A stretch of 20,590 nt of DNA, taken from Gracilaria domingensis (taxonomy: Eukaryota > Rhodophyta > Florideophyceae > Gracilariales > Gracilariaceae). The notes under the pieces are model-generated. The model saw nothing but the letters and a program-made list of their open reading frames with translations. It made no database searches and had not been told where the DNA came from. Positions 1-9,039 of the stretch are shown here, in pieces; the first letter of the stretch is position 1; each line of letters opens with the position of its first letter. The translations under genes and the position numbers were made by a program. The stretch is taken from NCBI GenBank assembly GCA_022539475.1, contig VCMS01000465.1, positions 47,015-67,604 on the forward strand, read 5' to 3'.

Positions 1-88
1 GTCTGTCATGGTCGACGGTTCGCGTCATTCGGGCGCCAGATTCGCGGGTTTGAAATGAATTTTGGCAGATTGTAGGAGAAGTAATATT

Positions 89-90
<2 letters not shown>

Positions 91-154
<64 letters not shown>
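91..154. repeat. Perfect 64-base poly(T) tract
   Basis: An uninterrupted run of 64 T on the plus strand, equal to poly(A) on the minus strand. It could be the retrotransposed poly(A) tail of a minus-strand insertion whose body would lie to the right. I see no AATAAA just upstream of the A-run on the minus strand and no matching target-site duplication in the window, so the origin is unproven. The purity of the run contrasts with the heavy decay of everything else here. Confidence 0.97.
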
Positions 155-155
<1 letters not shown>

Positions 156-566
156 TTGGCATTGCTACGGGATACCTGACAAGAGCCTTGTGGAATCGAA
201 TCTGCGGGTTGTCGAGAGTAATGTACTCCAGGTTGGGAAAAAGGTCAGATGTGAATCTTTTGCCAGGTTGTCGCGCAGTCAAAAATAGGAATGATGCTGT
301 TATGACGTGGATGAGGCGGCATTCCATTGGCGCTCTTGGATGCCGACCAAACGAGGGTGTTTTCGGGCATCATCACTATGATAGTTGTAGATACCGTAGT
401 ATTGATATTATGATTACGTATTCTAAAATCGTTTCAGGACCGTTGGAGGTTCTTCTCTTCCGACATACTGCTCTAACTGAACGTATTTTCGTGCTTTTCT
501 CCCGCTTCTCTCTTGCGTCGGCATCGTGTCCTCCGAAAATCGTCTGCGCAGGTGGATTTCGAAGAG
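155..566. other. No recognisable gene; possible body of a poly(A)-tailed insertion
   Basis: Short frames exist on both strands. The minus-strand frame at 154-327 reads into the A-run, which translates as poly-lysine. The non-lysine part matches nothing I know. No conserved motif, RNA gene or repeat is visible. Confidence 0.4.
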
Positions 567-1286
567 TTAGGACTGAAATAAAGGAGAAAGTGGATCTGTA
601 TCATTCGGGAAGTTGAGGAAGCGTTCCCTCAAGCTTCTGTGGTGGATGCCGTGCGGATGTTTACGGGGTAACCGACCGGGAGTGATGACTGCGTACATCG
701 GGTGCGATGGAGCACCGCGAAGTTGGGTGGCATGACAGCAGGAGCTCGACGCTCTGCGGGAAATGTACGGGAACGAAAGGCTCATCTCCATACAGGGTAG
801 TTTTGGCGAGAGGATGAAACTGTTTTGGGGTGTGATGAGCGCGCTGCAATTGGTTGTGGGCGTCGCAACGGCGGGAGGCGGAGGGCGCGAAGACGGCACC
901 GCGCGATGTGCTGAGGTCATGGTCGGGCCTGGTACCTGGAACGCGGCCGGACGCAGGACGAAATCGGTAGGCGACAGCCGAGTGGAATAGGTGTGCATGT
1001 CGGGGTCTCTTCTCGCGCAAAGAGCGCAAAGTAAATAAAATTTGCTGTCTAGAATTTCAAGGTGGGGAGCCATGATAGATGAGAATGAATAGCAAGGGTG
1101 TTTGACACTGAGATGAGTTGCGAACTTGCATCGCATTGGGAGAAAATGGAAACGCAAACTAGCACGAGCGCAGATTTGAGAGAGGGTCGCGGAAAGAGTG
1201 GAATGGGGGTGGTGCGGCGCAAGTAGAAGCTTACGAAAAACTAGGATCCCAGAATTAAACTGCGCGAGATGGATTCTAATTTCCAA
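567..1286 (-). CDS. Unidentified open frame, 239 codons, doubtful
   Basis: This minus-strand frame of 239 codons starts with ATG and is rich in Ser, Pro, Arg and His. It has a proline cluster near residues 134-138 and no signal peptide, membrane segment or familiar motif. The minus strand here is rich in C and T, which lowers the chance of stops, so a frame this long can arise by composition alone. A smaller minus frame (661-1029) overlaps it. I do not recognise a family and infer no function. It may be a chance frame. Confidence 0.12.
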   Translation of the reverse strand: MEIRIHLAQFNSGILVFRKLLLAPHHPHSTLSATLSQICARASLRFHFLPMRCKFATHLSVKHPCYSFSSIMAPHLEILDSKFYLLCALCARRDPDMHTYSTRLSPTDFVLRPAAFQVPGPTMTSAHRAVPSSRPPPPAVATPTTNCSALITPQNSFILSPKLPCMEMSLSFPYISRRASSSCCHATQLRGAPSHPMYAVITPGRLPRKHPHGIHHRSLRERFLNFPNDTDPLSPLFQS

Positions 1287-2125
1287 TTTCTTAATTTTTT
1301 GAGTGCAGCCTCTGCACTCGCCTCGGCGCCCAAATAGCCCATAAAACTAGCTTAGGTTTTTTCAAAGCGAACAGACTATATTCATTTGCAGAACAAGACG
1401 AAAGGGAAAATGACGAGAAGTCGGAGAACCTCGTATACTTAAGATCGTCACGTAATCCTGTTTCCTAGAACTGGGCGTTATGATCGTTCATCTCGCAATT
1501 GGGTCCGGACAGGAGGGAGGAAAGACAATAAGAAATCGAGAGACACTGATAGACGAGTTACTTTTCGCTTCCCTCTGTTCCAGAGCGGGGCGTTGCTAGT
1601 CGTACGAGGCACCTAATTCATCTGATATACATGCCATGTGTGCCAAGGGTGGACACGCGCTGCAGCCGTCTTCGTGGGTAAGGCTATGGGACATGGAGGA
1701 TAGTTCCGAAACGAAATAACCGACTCCTGCGGCATTACGGGGGCTGTCGCCGAAGATAGCTAGGGAAATAACGGAAGATTATCCAAACTGGTTAATTAAG
1801 CTCTATGAAAGACCTGATTCTTTATAGAATTGCTTGAAAGAAAGGTTTAAGACGTTACAGAGATTGACTGGTTCGGGGAATTCTAGGTGAAGGTCGCCGA
1901 AGAGAGAGTACGGGGCTTTGTGAAAAAAGAGGCTTGAAAGGAGAAGGCTCTAGTCTTGAAGGCTAAGAGGGCATGAAACAGGAGGGAGATAGGAAGTACA
2001 GACGGTGCCTGGTGAACCTGGGAGACAGGTGAAGAAGCATAAATTGAGGGTGTGCGACGAGTTTCGAGGGGCTTGCTCGGCAGTGTATCACAACATGCTG
2101 AGATAGAGAATACAAGTGAGCGCTA
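1287..2125. other. Gene-free, purine-rich on the plus strand
   Basis: No open frame of useful length, RNA gene or internal repeat is visible. The plus strand is rich in G and A and poor in C, as across most of 1-7000. Stops are dense in all frames. Confidence 0.6.
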
Positions 2126-3098
2126 TGGCTCGAAGGTGAGTTGGCTCCGAAAATTGGGGTACGTCTGCGAGAAGGTGGCAGAGAGCAACTGAGAGTGGGA
2201 AGGGCTTATTGGAGGCGGAGGAAGGTGGATTCATACATGGTTCCTAAAACCGTGGAGTCTTGGGGCAGTTTTGGGCATGTTCACACCGTCGGTAGAGGTG
2301 GAGGCCAGATGCTTTGCTGATAGAAGATGGTTGAAAGGAGTTTGAAGGATTGACGTGGGAAGTATTAGAAAAGCATCTCTTACCTACAGTGTCTATGGAA
2401 TTTTTGTGCATGAGTATGTGCTTAGGCAGAGATGCGGGGCAGACATGAGTGACGTCAGTGGGTTGATTAAGAGAAATACGAAGATAAACTATTCTGGCTC
2501 TGGGGTACGATGATTTGGAGAGAAAAAGCTGGTAGAAGAGATGCTGAGAACTTCACTAATGCAGTTGAAGGCCGCCAGGAGAACAATCTGCGGTCTTGAC
2601 GAAAATGTGTAACCGAACACTTCATGGTGGAGAAAAGCCCCATTTGTTCGTCTAAAGTAGTCAGATGCGGACAATGTCGAGATATGGCCGACGGAAGATC
2701 AAGAATTGTTCTTGCCGAAACGTGTTCGGGTACAAGTGCTGAAGGGTTTTAAATTGGGTATGATGTGGAAGACAAGGATAGGCGCTCTTTTTTAGATGGC
2801 AAATACTGTTTGCTCGCACGTTTGGACGGCTTGGGTTGTTGACGTTGTGAGCCTTTCTAAGTAGGATGTGTCAGGGGTGAGCCTGAGACAGAACTGTTTC
2901 AAAGAGTTTGCCGAACTGCTAGTTCTGTGTTTAAAGATGTTTGGGGGATGGTTAGGCCAACGTGTCTTGAGGACGACAGTTCAGCGAGTTCGATTAATTT
3001 TTGGACAACGACAACGGAGTATGGACTTAAGGGTTTTCTCTGGTAATATGAGAGAGGCTACATTTGGATATCGAATGCCGTCGAACGGAAGACTTTAA
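2126..3098 (+). pseudogene. Decayed coding-like stretch, family unknown
   Basis: Frame 2 is open from 2126 to the stop at 2318-2320 (64 codons). Frame 3 then continues to the stop at 3096-3098, interrupted by six stops (at 2343, 2511, 2610, 2658, 2793 and 2862). For such a G/A/T-rich strand, where TAA, TAG and TGA are cheap, about 257 codons with six stops is fewer than I would expect by chance. This suggests a former coding sequence carrying one frameshift and several nonsense changes. The last piece (2868-3098) is 76 codons open. No catalytic motif or repeat is recognisable. It may belong to a retroelement on this strand, but that is a guess. Confidence 0.25.
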
Positions 3099-4552
3099 CC
3101 TCACTGTGAAGAAGAATTGTTTTATTGACAGTTGTGAGCCGAAGATTGGGGTACTTTAGCGATTGCTTCGTTTGGTGAATGCGAGGAAGGGGATATGAGT
3201 TAAGAAGATGGACATGAACGATTTCGGAGTAACAAAGGATGACAAGAGAGCACCAGTATAAAGGTGAACATGGTAAGAGGTATGGAGCTCTTAATGTTTA
3301 GAGGTGTACACAGATCAACGTGGTCAGTTGGTCCCTTCCACTGAATCATGATAGAATCGATTGATGTAGAATCGGTGTTGAAACATTGAAGTGGAGGACA
3401 AAAGGTGGAGCAGGGTAGTTTTTGATCGGAAAATGGAACAGTTCCTGTAGTGCGAAGCCGGAACCATCCGTTACAAGGAGTTAACTCTACGATAAGTCTC
3501 CGCTTGGAATGACGAGGGAAGGAAGAGTGTGGTTCTTTTCTCATCGTTTGTAGCCACGGTTAAAGATATTGATTCAATATGTGGTCGATGTTTGTTGTGC
3601 GGGGGTAAACCTGAAATACCGGACGAATGCCCTCTGTGCGGTAAGTAGGCAGCAGTAGGAGAGAGTATTCGAATCAGGCGACTACTGGGCAACCCAAGTC
3701 TTCGAATTTCTCGTTACCAATAAGTTTGAAAAACTTTGGCTTTCTTACTGGGACCACAATGCTGGAGAAGGAAGACAACGTTGGTGATGGGTATTTGGGT
3801 CGTCCTCAGGCTTAAGTGCCTTAGAAGACGAATGCGGAAGTGTTCGAAGAGTCGGAACGAAACCGCCTTTCACCGAGGGGCCGAATTCACCAGAGTCTAT
3901 CGCTTGATCTTTCTGGAAGCTATGTAAAGAGTGCTCATCCAGTGTTTCTTTCACGAGACTGAGGAATGGAGGAAGGGCTGTTTCCAATTTGATGCAGATC
4001 GACTTAGTTGTCGCGTATTGAGAGACATTTCTCTAGCAGTCCATGTTTTTTGACTGGACATTTGAACACAATTGTTGAAGAATCCGGCTCGTAGTGAAAA
4101 ACGCCCTCGCTCATTGCAAAACCGAGGAGCTGTGGTGGAGTTCCTGGTAAACTGGCATTAACGGCTGGTAAGGGAGTAATTGCTTCATTGGTTTTCTAAC
4201 ATCTGTGTCAATGAGCGATAGGTCTCCTCCACAGCCGTTGCTGTTTTCTGGAAGTCTTTTGTAGTGTCTCTTAAGATAGCAGGTGTGCATTGTTGCGTTA
4301 TATGCCCTGCGGTGTGTATTGATACTTCCCAGACGGCGAATTATTCGTCCCTGAGATGATCGAAGAAGTATGAAACTTCAGAGTTCCCGCACGTTCCTGG
4401 AGGGATGAATCCGCCAGAGTCTTTGTTGCGAAGCGCTGAAGGTTTCAGTTCTCCGAACTAAGACACACAGGCGAGAGTTTCAGTCCAATACGGGTCCGAT
4501 TGTATCTTGAAATAAGTCGAGAGCAGTCGAGTACTGGAAGAAACGGTTGTGA
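3099..4552. other. No supported gene; one cysteine-pair cluster
   Basis: Only short frames on both strands, none recognised. The notable spot is plus frame 1 at 3571-3648. Cysteine codons at 3580, 3589, 3598, 3628 and 3637 form CxxCxxC followed by CxxC nine residues later, ending at a TAG. It looks like a zinc-binding knuckle or ribbon, but pairs like this occur by chance in G/T-rich DNA, so I do not call a gene. Confidence 0.35.
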
Positions 4553-5011
4553 TTGGGCAAACGTCGTTTCTTAAGCATATGTCAAAGAATGCTCTATGAA
4601 GGGAAAGACATGTCAATTGCTTTGTTAGTTTTTGGCCTCCAGCATTTCCACGGAGACCCGTCTTTTCGTGAAGATTTCCATTCGATTTGCGCTTTCTCCT
4701 GCGTTGGAGAAATCGATATTATCACCTTTGGCAGGAGAATCGGTTCTATGGCAGCTAGAATTGCGTTTTCATGGGTTGAGGAGTTGGGTGGCGATCGTTC
4801 AATGAACGCGATGCGATGTTTTCCTCATTTGGTGGCACAGTGTCGACTGCAGTCTCTCGATTGTGGCCGTTTTTTCAACTTTGAGATGCCGAGATGCAGT
4901 TATGTAATGTTTCGAATGAAGACAGACTGTATGGAGAAACATCCGGGATCCATTCCAAGGTTACGGAAGTTTTTCGAGGGGAACGAAGGAAGAGAGATAT
5001 TGGAATTTTGA
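4553..5011 (+). CDS. Unidentified open frame, 152 codons, perhaps a retroelement fragment
   Basis: Open from 4553 to a stop at 5009-5011 in plus frame 2. The track-like start is an alternative codon, so the true start is undefined. The product is rich in Cys, Phe, Met and Arg and shows no clear domain. It lies about 300 bases upstream of the weak reverse-transcriptase-like motif at 5314-5325, on the same strand. It could therefore be the preceding part of the same decayed element in another frame. I found no nuclease or zinc-knuckle motif that would prove this. Length and composition alone leave a chance origin open. Confidence 0.2.
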   Translation: MGKRRFLSICQRMLYEGKDMSIALLVFGLQHFHGDPSFREDFHSICAFSCVGEIDIITFGRRIGSMAARIAFSWVEELGGDRSMNAMRCFPHLVAQCRLQSLDCGRFFNFEMPRCSYVMFRMKTDCMEKHPGSIPRLRKFFEGNEGREILEF

Positions 5012-5159
5012 ACCATCAGAGTATCGTTTGAGATCTCCTTCCCTCTGCGACGTGGACGTTTCCGCCTCGTCTTTTTGTGATGGTTGCTAGATAGCTGTTA
5101 TGTCTTTTTCGGATTGCTTTTATTCCGTGTGCTTTTGAGAACGTCGTTGAAAATGAGGT

Positions 5160-5700
5160 GGTATAGGACTGCATAAAGGATGACGCGGAGGGGCTTTGCA
5201 TCTATGCAGGGCTTTCCGTTTTGGTCCATGAAGAACTGTGAGACAGAATGTCCTTAGTCAGGAATATCCATATATACTTGCAAGCAGAGGATGGCAAACT
5301 CGAGTTAGTTTTCTTCGCCGATGAACTGAAAACCTTTCTGCGTGAGATTTAGAATGGGCTCCAGGACTTGACGAAGAGATTCTTGAGGATTTGCATCTGG
5401 ACTCGCGTAGAGACTTGCTAGAAACGAATAGCATTGCGTCTGCTTCAGATGCGGAAACCTCGATCAGTGTGGTAGGGAAGTATGCTACTACTGTGAGGTC
5501 ATCACGGATACACTTACGGCGAAGCTCGTCGGAGAAGTTGAGAAATATGAGGTGAAGAGGATAGGCGGTAACGATGTTTGCTTTAGAGTTGTTGAAGATT
5601 ATTCGGTGTATACCTGCAGAAGACTACGCAAGATTCACTGTAATTATTTTTGGGAGTACACACTATTCTACTATCCAAAGAGCATGACATTTCCTTAAGT
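5160..5700 (+). pseudogene. Possible non-LTR retrotransposon reverse-transcriptase remnant
   Basis: In plus frame 1, bases 5240-5349 read as an open piece holding Phe-Ala-Asp-Glu (5314-5325) followed by Leu-Lys-x-Phe. Non-LTR reverse transcriptases of the Jockey/CR1 kind carry Phe/Tyr-Ala-Asp-Asp followed by Leu-Lys-[Ile/Leu]-[Phe/Tyr] in their catalytic C motif. After a stop at 5350-5352 the frame goes on with Gln-Asp-Leu and then a Trp about 12 residues later, as in the segment downstream of that motif. The second catalytic Asp would be changed to Glu. From 5432 to about 5698, frame 2 is open for some 89 codons and starts with a cysteine-rich stretch (Cys codons at 5435, 5441, 5450, 5468, 5483 and 5492). 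The match is short and the element is broken, so this is a hypothesis. Confidence 0.25.
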
Positions 5701-6599
5701 TTGAGGCGGCGTTCTTGGAGAGAGCCGGACATGGGGTGAGATTTTTCGTGGAGTGGGTCTGAGGTATAGGGTGGAAGAATGTGTTTTGTTGTTAGCCAAC
5801 TGGAGCTGTTTTCACAAGTGTCTGAACGGGGTTCTCGTGTAGAGGGTGGCGCTGAACTTACATCCTTCTGGCGAGACAGTTCTTCGATTGAAACCGTCTT
5901 TGAGGCGTATCGTTCGAAATGGCGTTCTTTCAGTTCTGTACAGCGCTTGGAACTTGTTATGATCTCGTTTGAATCGCTTTTGCGAGAATCGCGGGTCATT
6001 GGAAGAGCCATTAGCTCGTCTGTTCACGATGACCAAGGTTGGAAGTATTGAAGCAGAAAACCGTGAGATATCATATGCAATTCAACGAGGCTCTCAGAAG
6101 GTGGGGGCGAGACTGCTTCCGTGTTCTCGCTCTATCGCAGGACCCGGAAGAAGAAACATGCAAGTGTCAGTTTATGGGAGGGGGACGGGTGGGGTCAACG
6201 ATGTCGTTCGGCCACCTGAGGCTCGGGAAAGGCGACAAGGGGCAATGACCGTTTTGGGAAAGATGCGGGCGCGGGCGCAGAAAGCTTGAGAACGCATGCT
6301 TCTTCGAATGGGCCGCTGTTGTCGTCTTCCCAGTGCGGCTTTCAGACGAAACGGGCAATGGTTGACATGCTGTTGAAGAAACAACACTCCTCGGCGAGTA
6401 ACGAACCGGCACTCACGCTTCTTATGTGTGCAGTAGTAGACCATGGGAAGAAGAAATGAAGAAGAAACGACGACAAAAACGGCAAAAGAAGGTCGTCCGA
6501 GCGGAGAAGGAGGTCGTGCGACAGGTCAAATTCGACGTCAAGCTGAGAACGGAGAATATATTTTGAGTTTAATCACGTGCTTCTCGTTCAAAGGAGGTA
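5700..6599. other. Overlapping short frames, no supported gene
   Basis: Three plus-strand frames overlap in succession: 5779-6051 (frame 1), 5969-6289 (frame 2) and 6039-6248 (frame 3). Such a hand-over between frames is what indels in an old coding sequence produce. None of the peptides is recognised. They may continue the decayed element that starts near 4553-5160. From 6290 to 6599 only short frames are present. Confidence 0.3.
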
Positions 6600-6624
6600 G
6601 TACACGTCCCTAGAAAGGGTGTAC
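6600..6624. other. Short inverted repeat (GTACAC / GTGTAC)
   Basis: A 6-base perfect arm pair at the ends of a 25-base stretch, with a further CCT/AGG pairing inside. It could form a small hairpin. It lies about 180 bases before the larger hairpin at 6803, but no functional link can be shown. Confidence 0.5.
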
Positions 6625-6802
6625 TTCTCGTATTATCTAACACTGGGTTATAAACTGTAGTTCGCAATGCTTGTACGCTGTTACACTTGGCCCATTCGCA
6701 ACAGAAAAATAACTGCTCTTCTCCGCCGGCGCGCGCCTTCGGTTCTGACCTTTCGTTTACGTCGTCAGACCGTGCATTCCATCTCGCGTTTAACTGCCGC
6801 GC

Positions 6803-6866
6803 GTCCTTACTTTTTCCCTCCTCTACTTTATGGAGGCTCTATAAAGTAGAGGGGAAAAAGTAGGAC
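6803..6866. repeat. Long near-perfect hairpin (fold-back)
   Basis: The left arm at 6803-6831 and the right arm at 6841-6866 are complementary over about 26 paired positions, with only three extra bases in the left arm. A 9-base loop lies at 6832-6840. The arms contain a run of five T (left) and five A (right) flanked by C-rich and G-rich blocks. This is the strongest single stem in the window. It could be a solo fold-back element, a small-RNA precursor-like hairpin or a remnant of inverted terminal repeats. No second copy is seen here. Confidence 0.9.
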
Positions 6867-6869
6867 GGA

Positions 6870-8090
6870 GTCATCCGTATGCTCACGGATTGTATTCGTG
6901 CGTCTTTTCGTACGTTCTTCATAATCTTCCGTATTTTCTTTGCTCTAAACTAACTATCCTGCACGCACGTTTTCTTCGCGCTCTGACATGTTAAACGGCG
7001 GAAATAAGCTTTGGGGTTACGGGTTCCGTCTCACCCTCAATTCTTCTTTTCTTTCAAGACTATAGAACGAGTTTGAAGAGTGAACGGGAACAGCGGTAAC
7101 CAAAAGCGACGGTGTAAAGTACACGCGAGACAATGGCTCATTTCGTTGCGCCATAGGATCTAGCTTTCTCGGCGTCTTGGCTAGCTTTTGGTTGTCTTGC
7201 GATCTTGATCTTGTCTGTTGGGATGGGATTACTGTATTGGTTTGGGAGCATAGGCTGCTCTCTCGTTTATTCGATCTTGCGGTATGTTTGCTGCATGGGC
7301 ATTTCTTGGTTTCGTTGGCTTGTGGTTCTCGCTTCGCCATCTTTCGACTTTACGATGATGGATTGTTGCTAATCTAACCCTCCTTTCCTTCTTCTTTCCT
7401 TTTACGGTTCTAGGTCGTCGACTTTTCTAGGCAACGTTTCTGTTTTGATTATCAATGGTACGTTCCATCGCATTTCAAGATTGTATCCAAGAGAGCAGTT
7501 GACTAACTTATGGATTTTCTGCTTGCGTATCAGGTAAATGATTTTGCTGGGACGTAGCTCACGAGTTGCAGGTTGCAGTTATCAGTGGGAACCATGCTCT
7601 GTTTGGTTCCATTACTTGAAGATCGGAAGAGGAATGAGAGGATTCGCGCTCATCCTCTCGAGTGCGTATTGTGTTCTACCGATCCGCACTTGGGTGCAAG
7701 GTGCAGGCTCTGCAGCTCTGCCGCCGATGCGCTACACCGTCCATCCGGGGAAATGGTACATGTAATATCGCGAGTTAGTGGTTGCAAACGGTCCGAAAGA
7801 AAATAGGTGATTTCAAGAATGGCAATCATCTGTACTAGCACCAGTAAGTTGCTGCGTTGCAGGGTATCATTCGCAGAAGTATCGTGTAATGTGCACTTGA
7901 TGTAAACTGAACCTAGACTTCGCGAATCGTTCAGCGTAGCCTGAAGAACTAGCAGAGTGGAAAAACTCAGTTATTCTACTGCACGCGATTCGTGGCGAAC
8001 AAGCAATTATTTCAATTTTTGAAATACTTGGGATCTCGATATTTTTTCAAAAATTTTTTACTGAACGAAAACCTCCAAAAACTTAGCATC
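6870..8090. other. No supported gene; one intron-like signal
   Basis: Small plus-strand frames occur at 7177-7377, 7538-7765 and 7573-7806. The last has a CxxC pair, eight residues, then another CxxC pair, but no family resemblance. At 7282 there is GTATGT. CTAAC at 7374-7378 is followed by a strong pyrimidine tract (7378-7403) and a TAG at 7411-7413. This arrangement resembles a 132-base intron. Without coding exons around it I leave it uncalled. Near 8030-8060 there are short A/T-rich self-complementary stretches. Confidence 0.35.
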
Positions 8091-8120
8091 TGCAAAGAGA
8101 CAGACGCTACAAATCAGACA

Positions 8121-8140
8121 CGAGCTGGGAAGCCAGCTCG
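8121..8140. repeat. Dyad 1 of the tandem repeat, first unit
   Basis: A perfect 8-base stem, CGAGCTGG with CCAGCTCG, closed by a 4-base loop. The matching place in the next unit is a perfect 12-base palindrome (8280-8291). In the fourth unit GAGCACGA (8591-8598) pairs with TCGTGCTC (8616-8623). The third unit (8431-8456) keeps only part of it. Confidence 0.85.
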
Positions 8141-8161
8141 AGCCTGCAGCAAGTAGCCGAG

Positions 8162-8194
8162 GTGCAAAAGTTAGGGCGGACCGCAGTTTTGCAC
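8162..8194. repeat. Dyad 2 of the tandem repeat, first unit
   Basis: GTGCAAAA at 8162-8169 pairs with TTTTGCAC at 8187-8194. The second unit has TGCAAAA at 8316 and TTTTGCA ending at 8347. These enclose the perfect palindrome CTGGCGCGCCAG at 8326-8337. The third unit keeps TGCAAAA (8481) and TTTGCA (8505-8510). Later units are more eroded. Confidence 0.85.
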
Positions 8195-8974
8195 TCTGCA
8201 CACTTGCGAGCCACGCGTCTAGCTGCGGGAACAAGCGGTAGTCTTGCGATGATCACAACATATCAGAGCAACGAACGGGCGAGCCGGCTCGTGCTTCTAC
8301 CAAATGGCGGAGTTTTGCAAAAGTGCTGGCGCGCCAGACGTTTTGCACCTCTGCCATCACCGCTGCGAGCCACCGTTCAGACTGCCGGACGCACCGGGTT
8401 GGTCTGGCAATGGCTCAACTATCAGAGAGCGAGCGCCGCCACCATGCTCAAGCTCTACCGCCAAAAGGTTTGGGTGGAGTTGCAAAAGTGCTGGGGGCCA
8501 AACGTTTGCACATCTGCCTCCCTCCCTGGTGCCATCCGTAAGACCTGCCGACGACGCCCGGGAAGTCTGGCGATGAATTCACATATCTCGGAGCACGATG
8601 TTTGGCGAAGTCAGCTCGTGCTCTACCCAAAGTGGTATAAATTCAAACAGGCTGGGCGACCAGCAAATTTGCACCCTTCGGTCATCCTCTGCGAGTCATT
8701 GTTAAAGCTGCAGATGAGCTTTTGCAGTCGCTGATGATGGGTAAAAAATTATGATCAGCAGAATAAAGAACCATTTTGTTTCCTTGCCAGAGTGGCGACA
8801 GTGCAAATAGTTCTGGGCAAGCCAAAGTTTGCCAACTCTGCTACTAATTGTGCGGCACAGACAGACTGCCGACGAGCCCAGAAGTCCTGCCCATGGTTCG
8901 AAACATATATCGAGGCCGGGTTTTAAAACTGTCCCGAAAATAACGCCTAGCTTTCCCTTTTTTGTTTTTTTTTC

Positions 8975-8986
8975 CTTCCGCGGAAG
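8975..8986. repeat. Perfect 12-base palindrome CTTCCGCGGAAG
   Basis: A self-complementary 12-mer just after a T-rich run (8957-8973) and just before the most eroded repeat unit. It may mark the edge of an insertion in the array. No function can be assigned. Confidence 0.7.
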
Positions 8987-9039
8987 TAAGGGAGATGCAA
9001 CAAGTGTTGGCAGAGCCAGCATTTGTTTTTTCCGATTAT

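Larger units (their letters stand above)
8095..9030. repeat. Diverged tandem repeat, five to six units of about 150-170 bp
   Basis: One motif, GCAAAAG or a close variant, recurs at 8164, 8317, 8482, 8643 and 8803 (spacing 153, 165, 161 and 160). A more degenerate copy at 8997 comes after an extra T-rich insertion. A second landmark, TTTGCAC or similar, recurs in step at 8188, 8342, 8505, 8668 and 8828. A third, near CCAGCTCG, recurs at 8133, 8284, 8443 and 8611. Between them, blocks such as TGCGAGCCAC, AGACTGCCG and AAGTCTGGC also return. The units are therefore homologous along their length but diverged. The array is flanked by unrelated A/T-rich DNA. It is satellite-like and looks old. Confidence 0.92.

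Noticed and set aside
567..1286. 239-codon minus-strand frame as a real gene
   Set aside because: C/T-rich composition lowers stop frequency, overlapping frames are also open, and no domain is recognised. Kept only as a low-confidence entry.
6838..6845. TATAAA promoter box
   Set aside because: It is part of the hairpin right arm and loop at 6803-6866; no gene start follows.
7573..7806. Small zinc-ribbon protein
   Set aside because: Only two CxxC pairs in a short frame, overlapping another frame, with no family match.
8162..8734. 190-codon plus-strand frame over the tandem repeat, and its smaller overlapping frames
   Set aside because: The units are not multiples of a fixed codon number (153, 165, 161, 160) and diverge freely, so the frame is a by-product of the repeat.
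8121..9030. CRISPR-like array
   Set aside because: The repeats are long units of about 160 bases that diverge throughout, not short identical repeats with unique spacers, and no cas-like gene is present.
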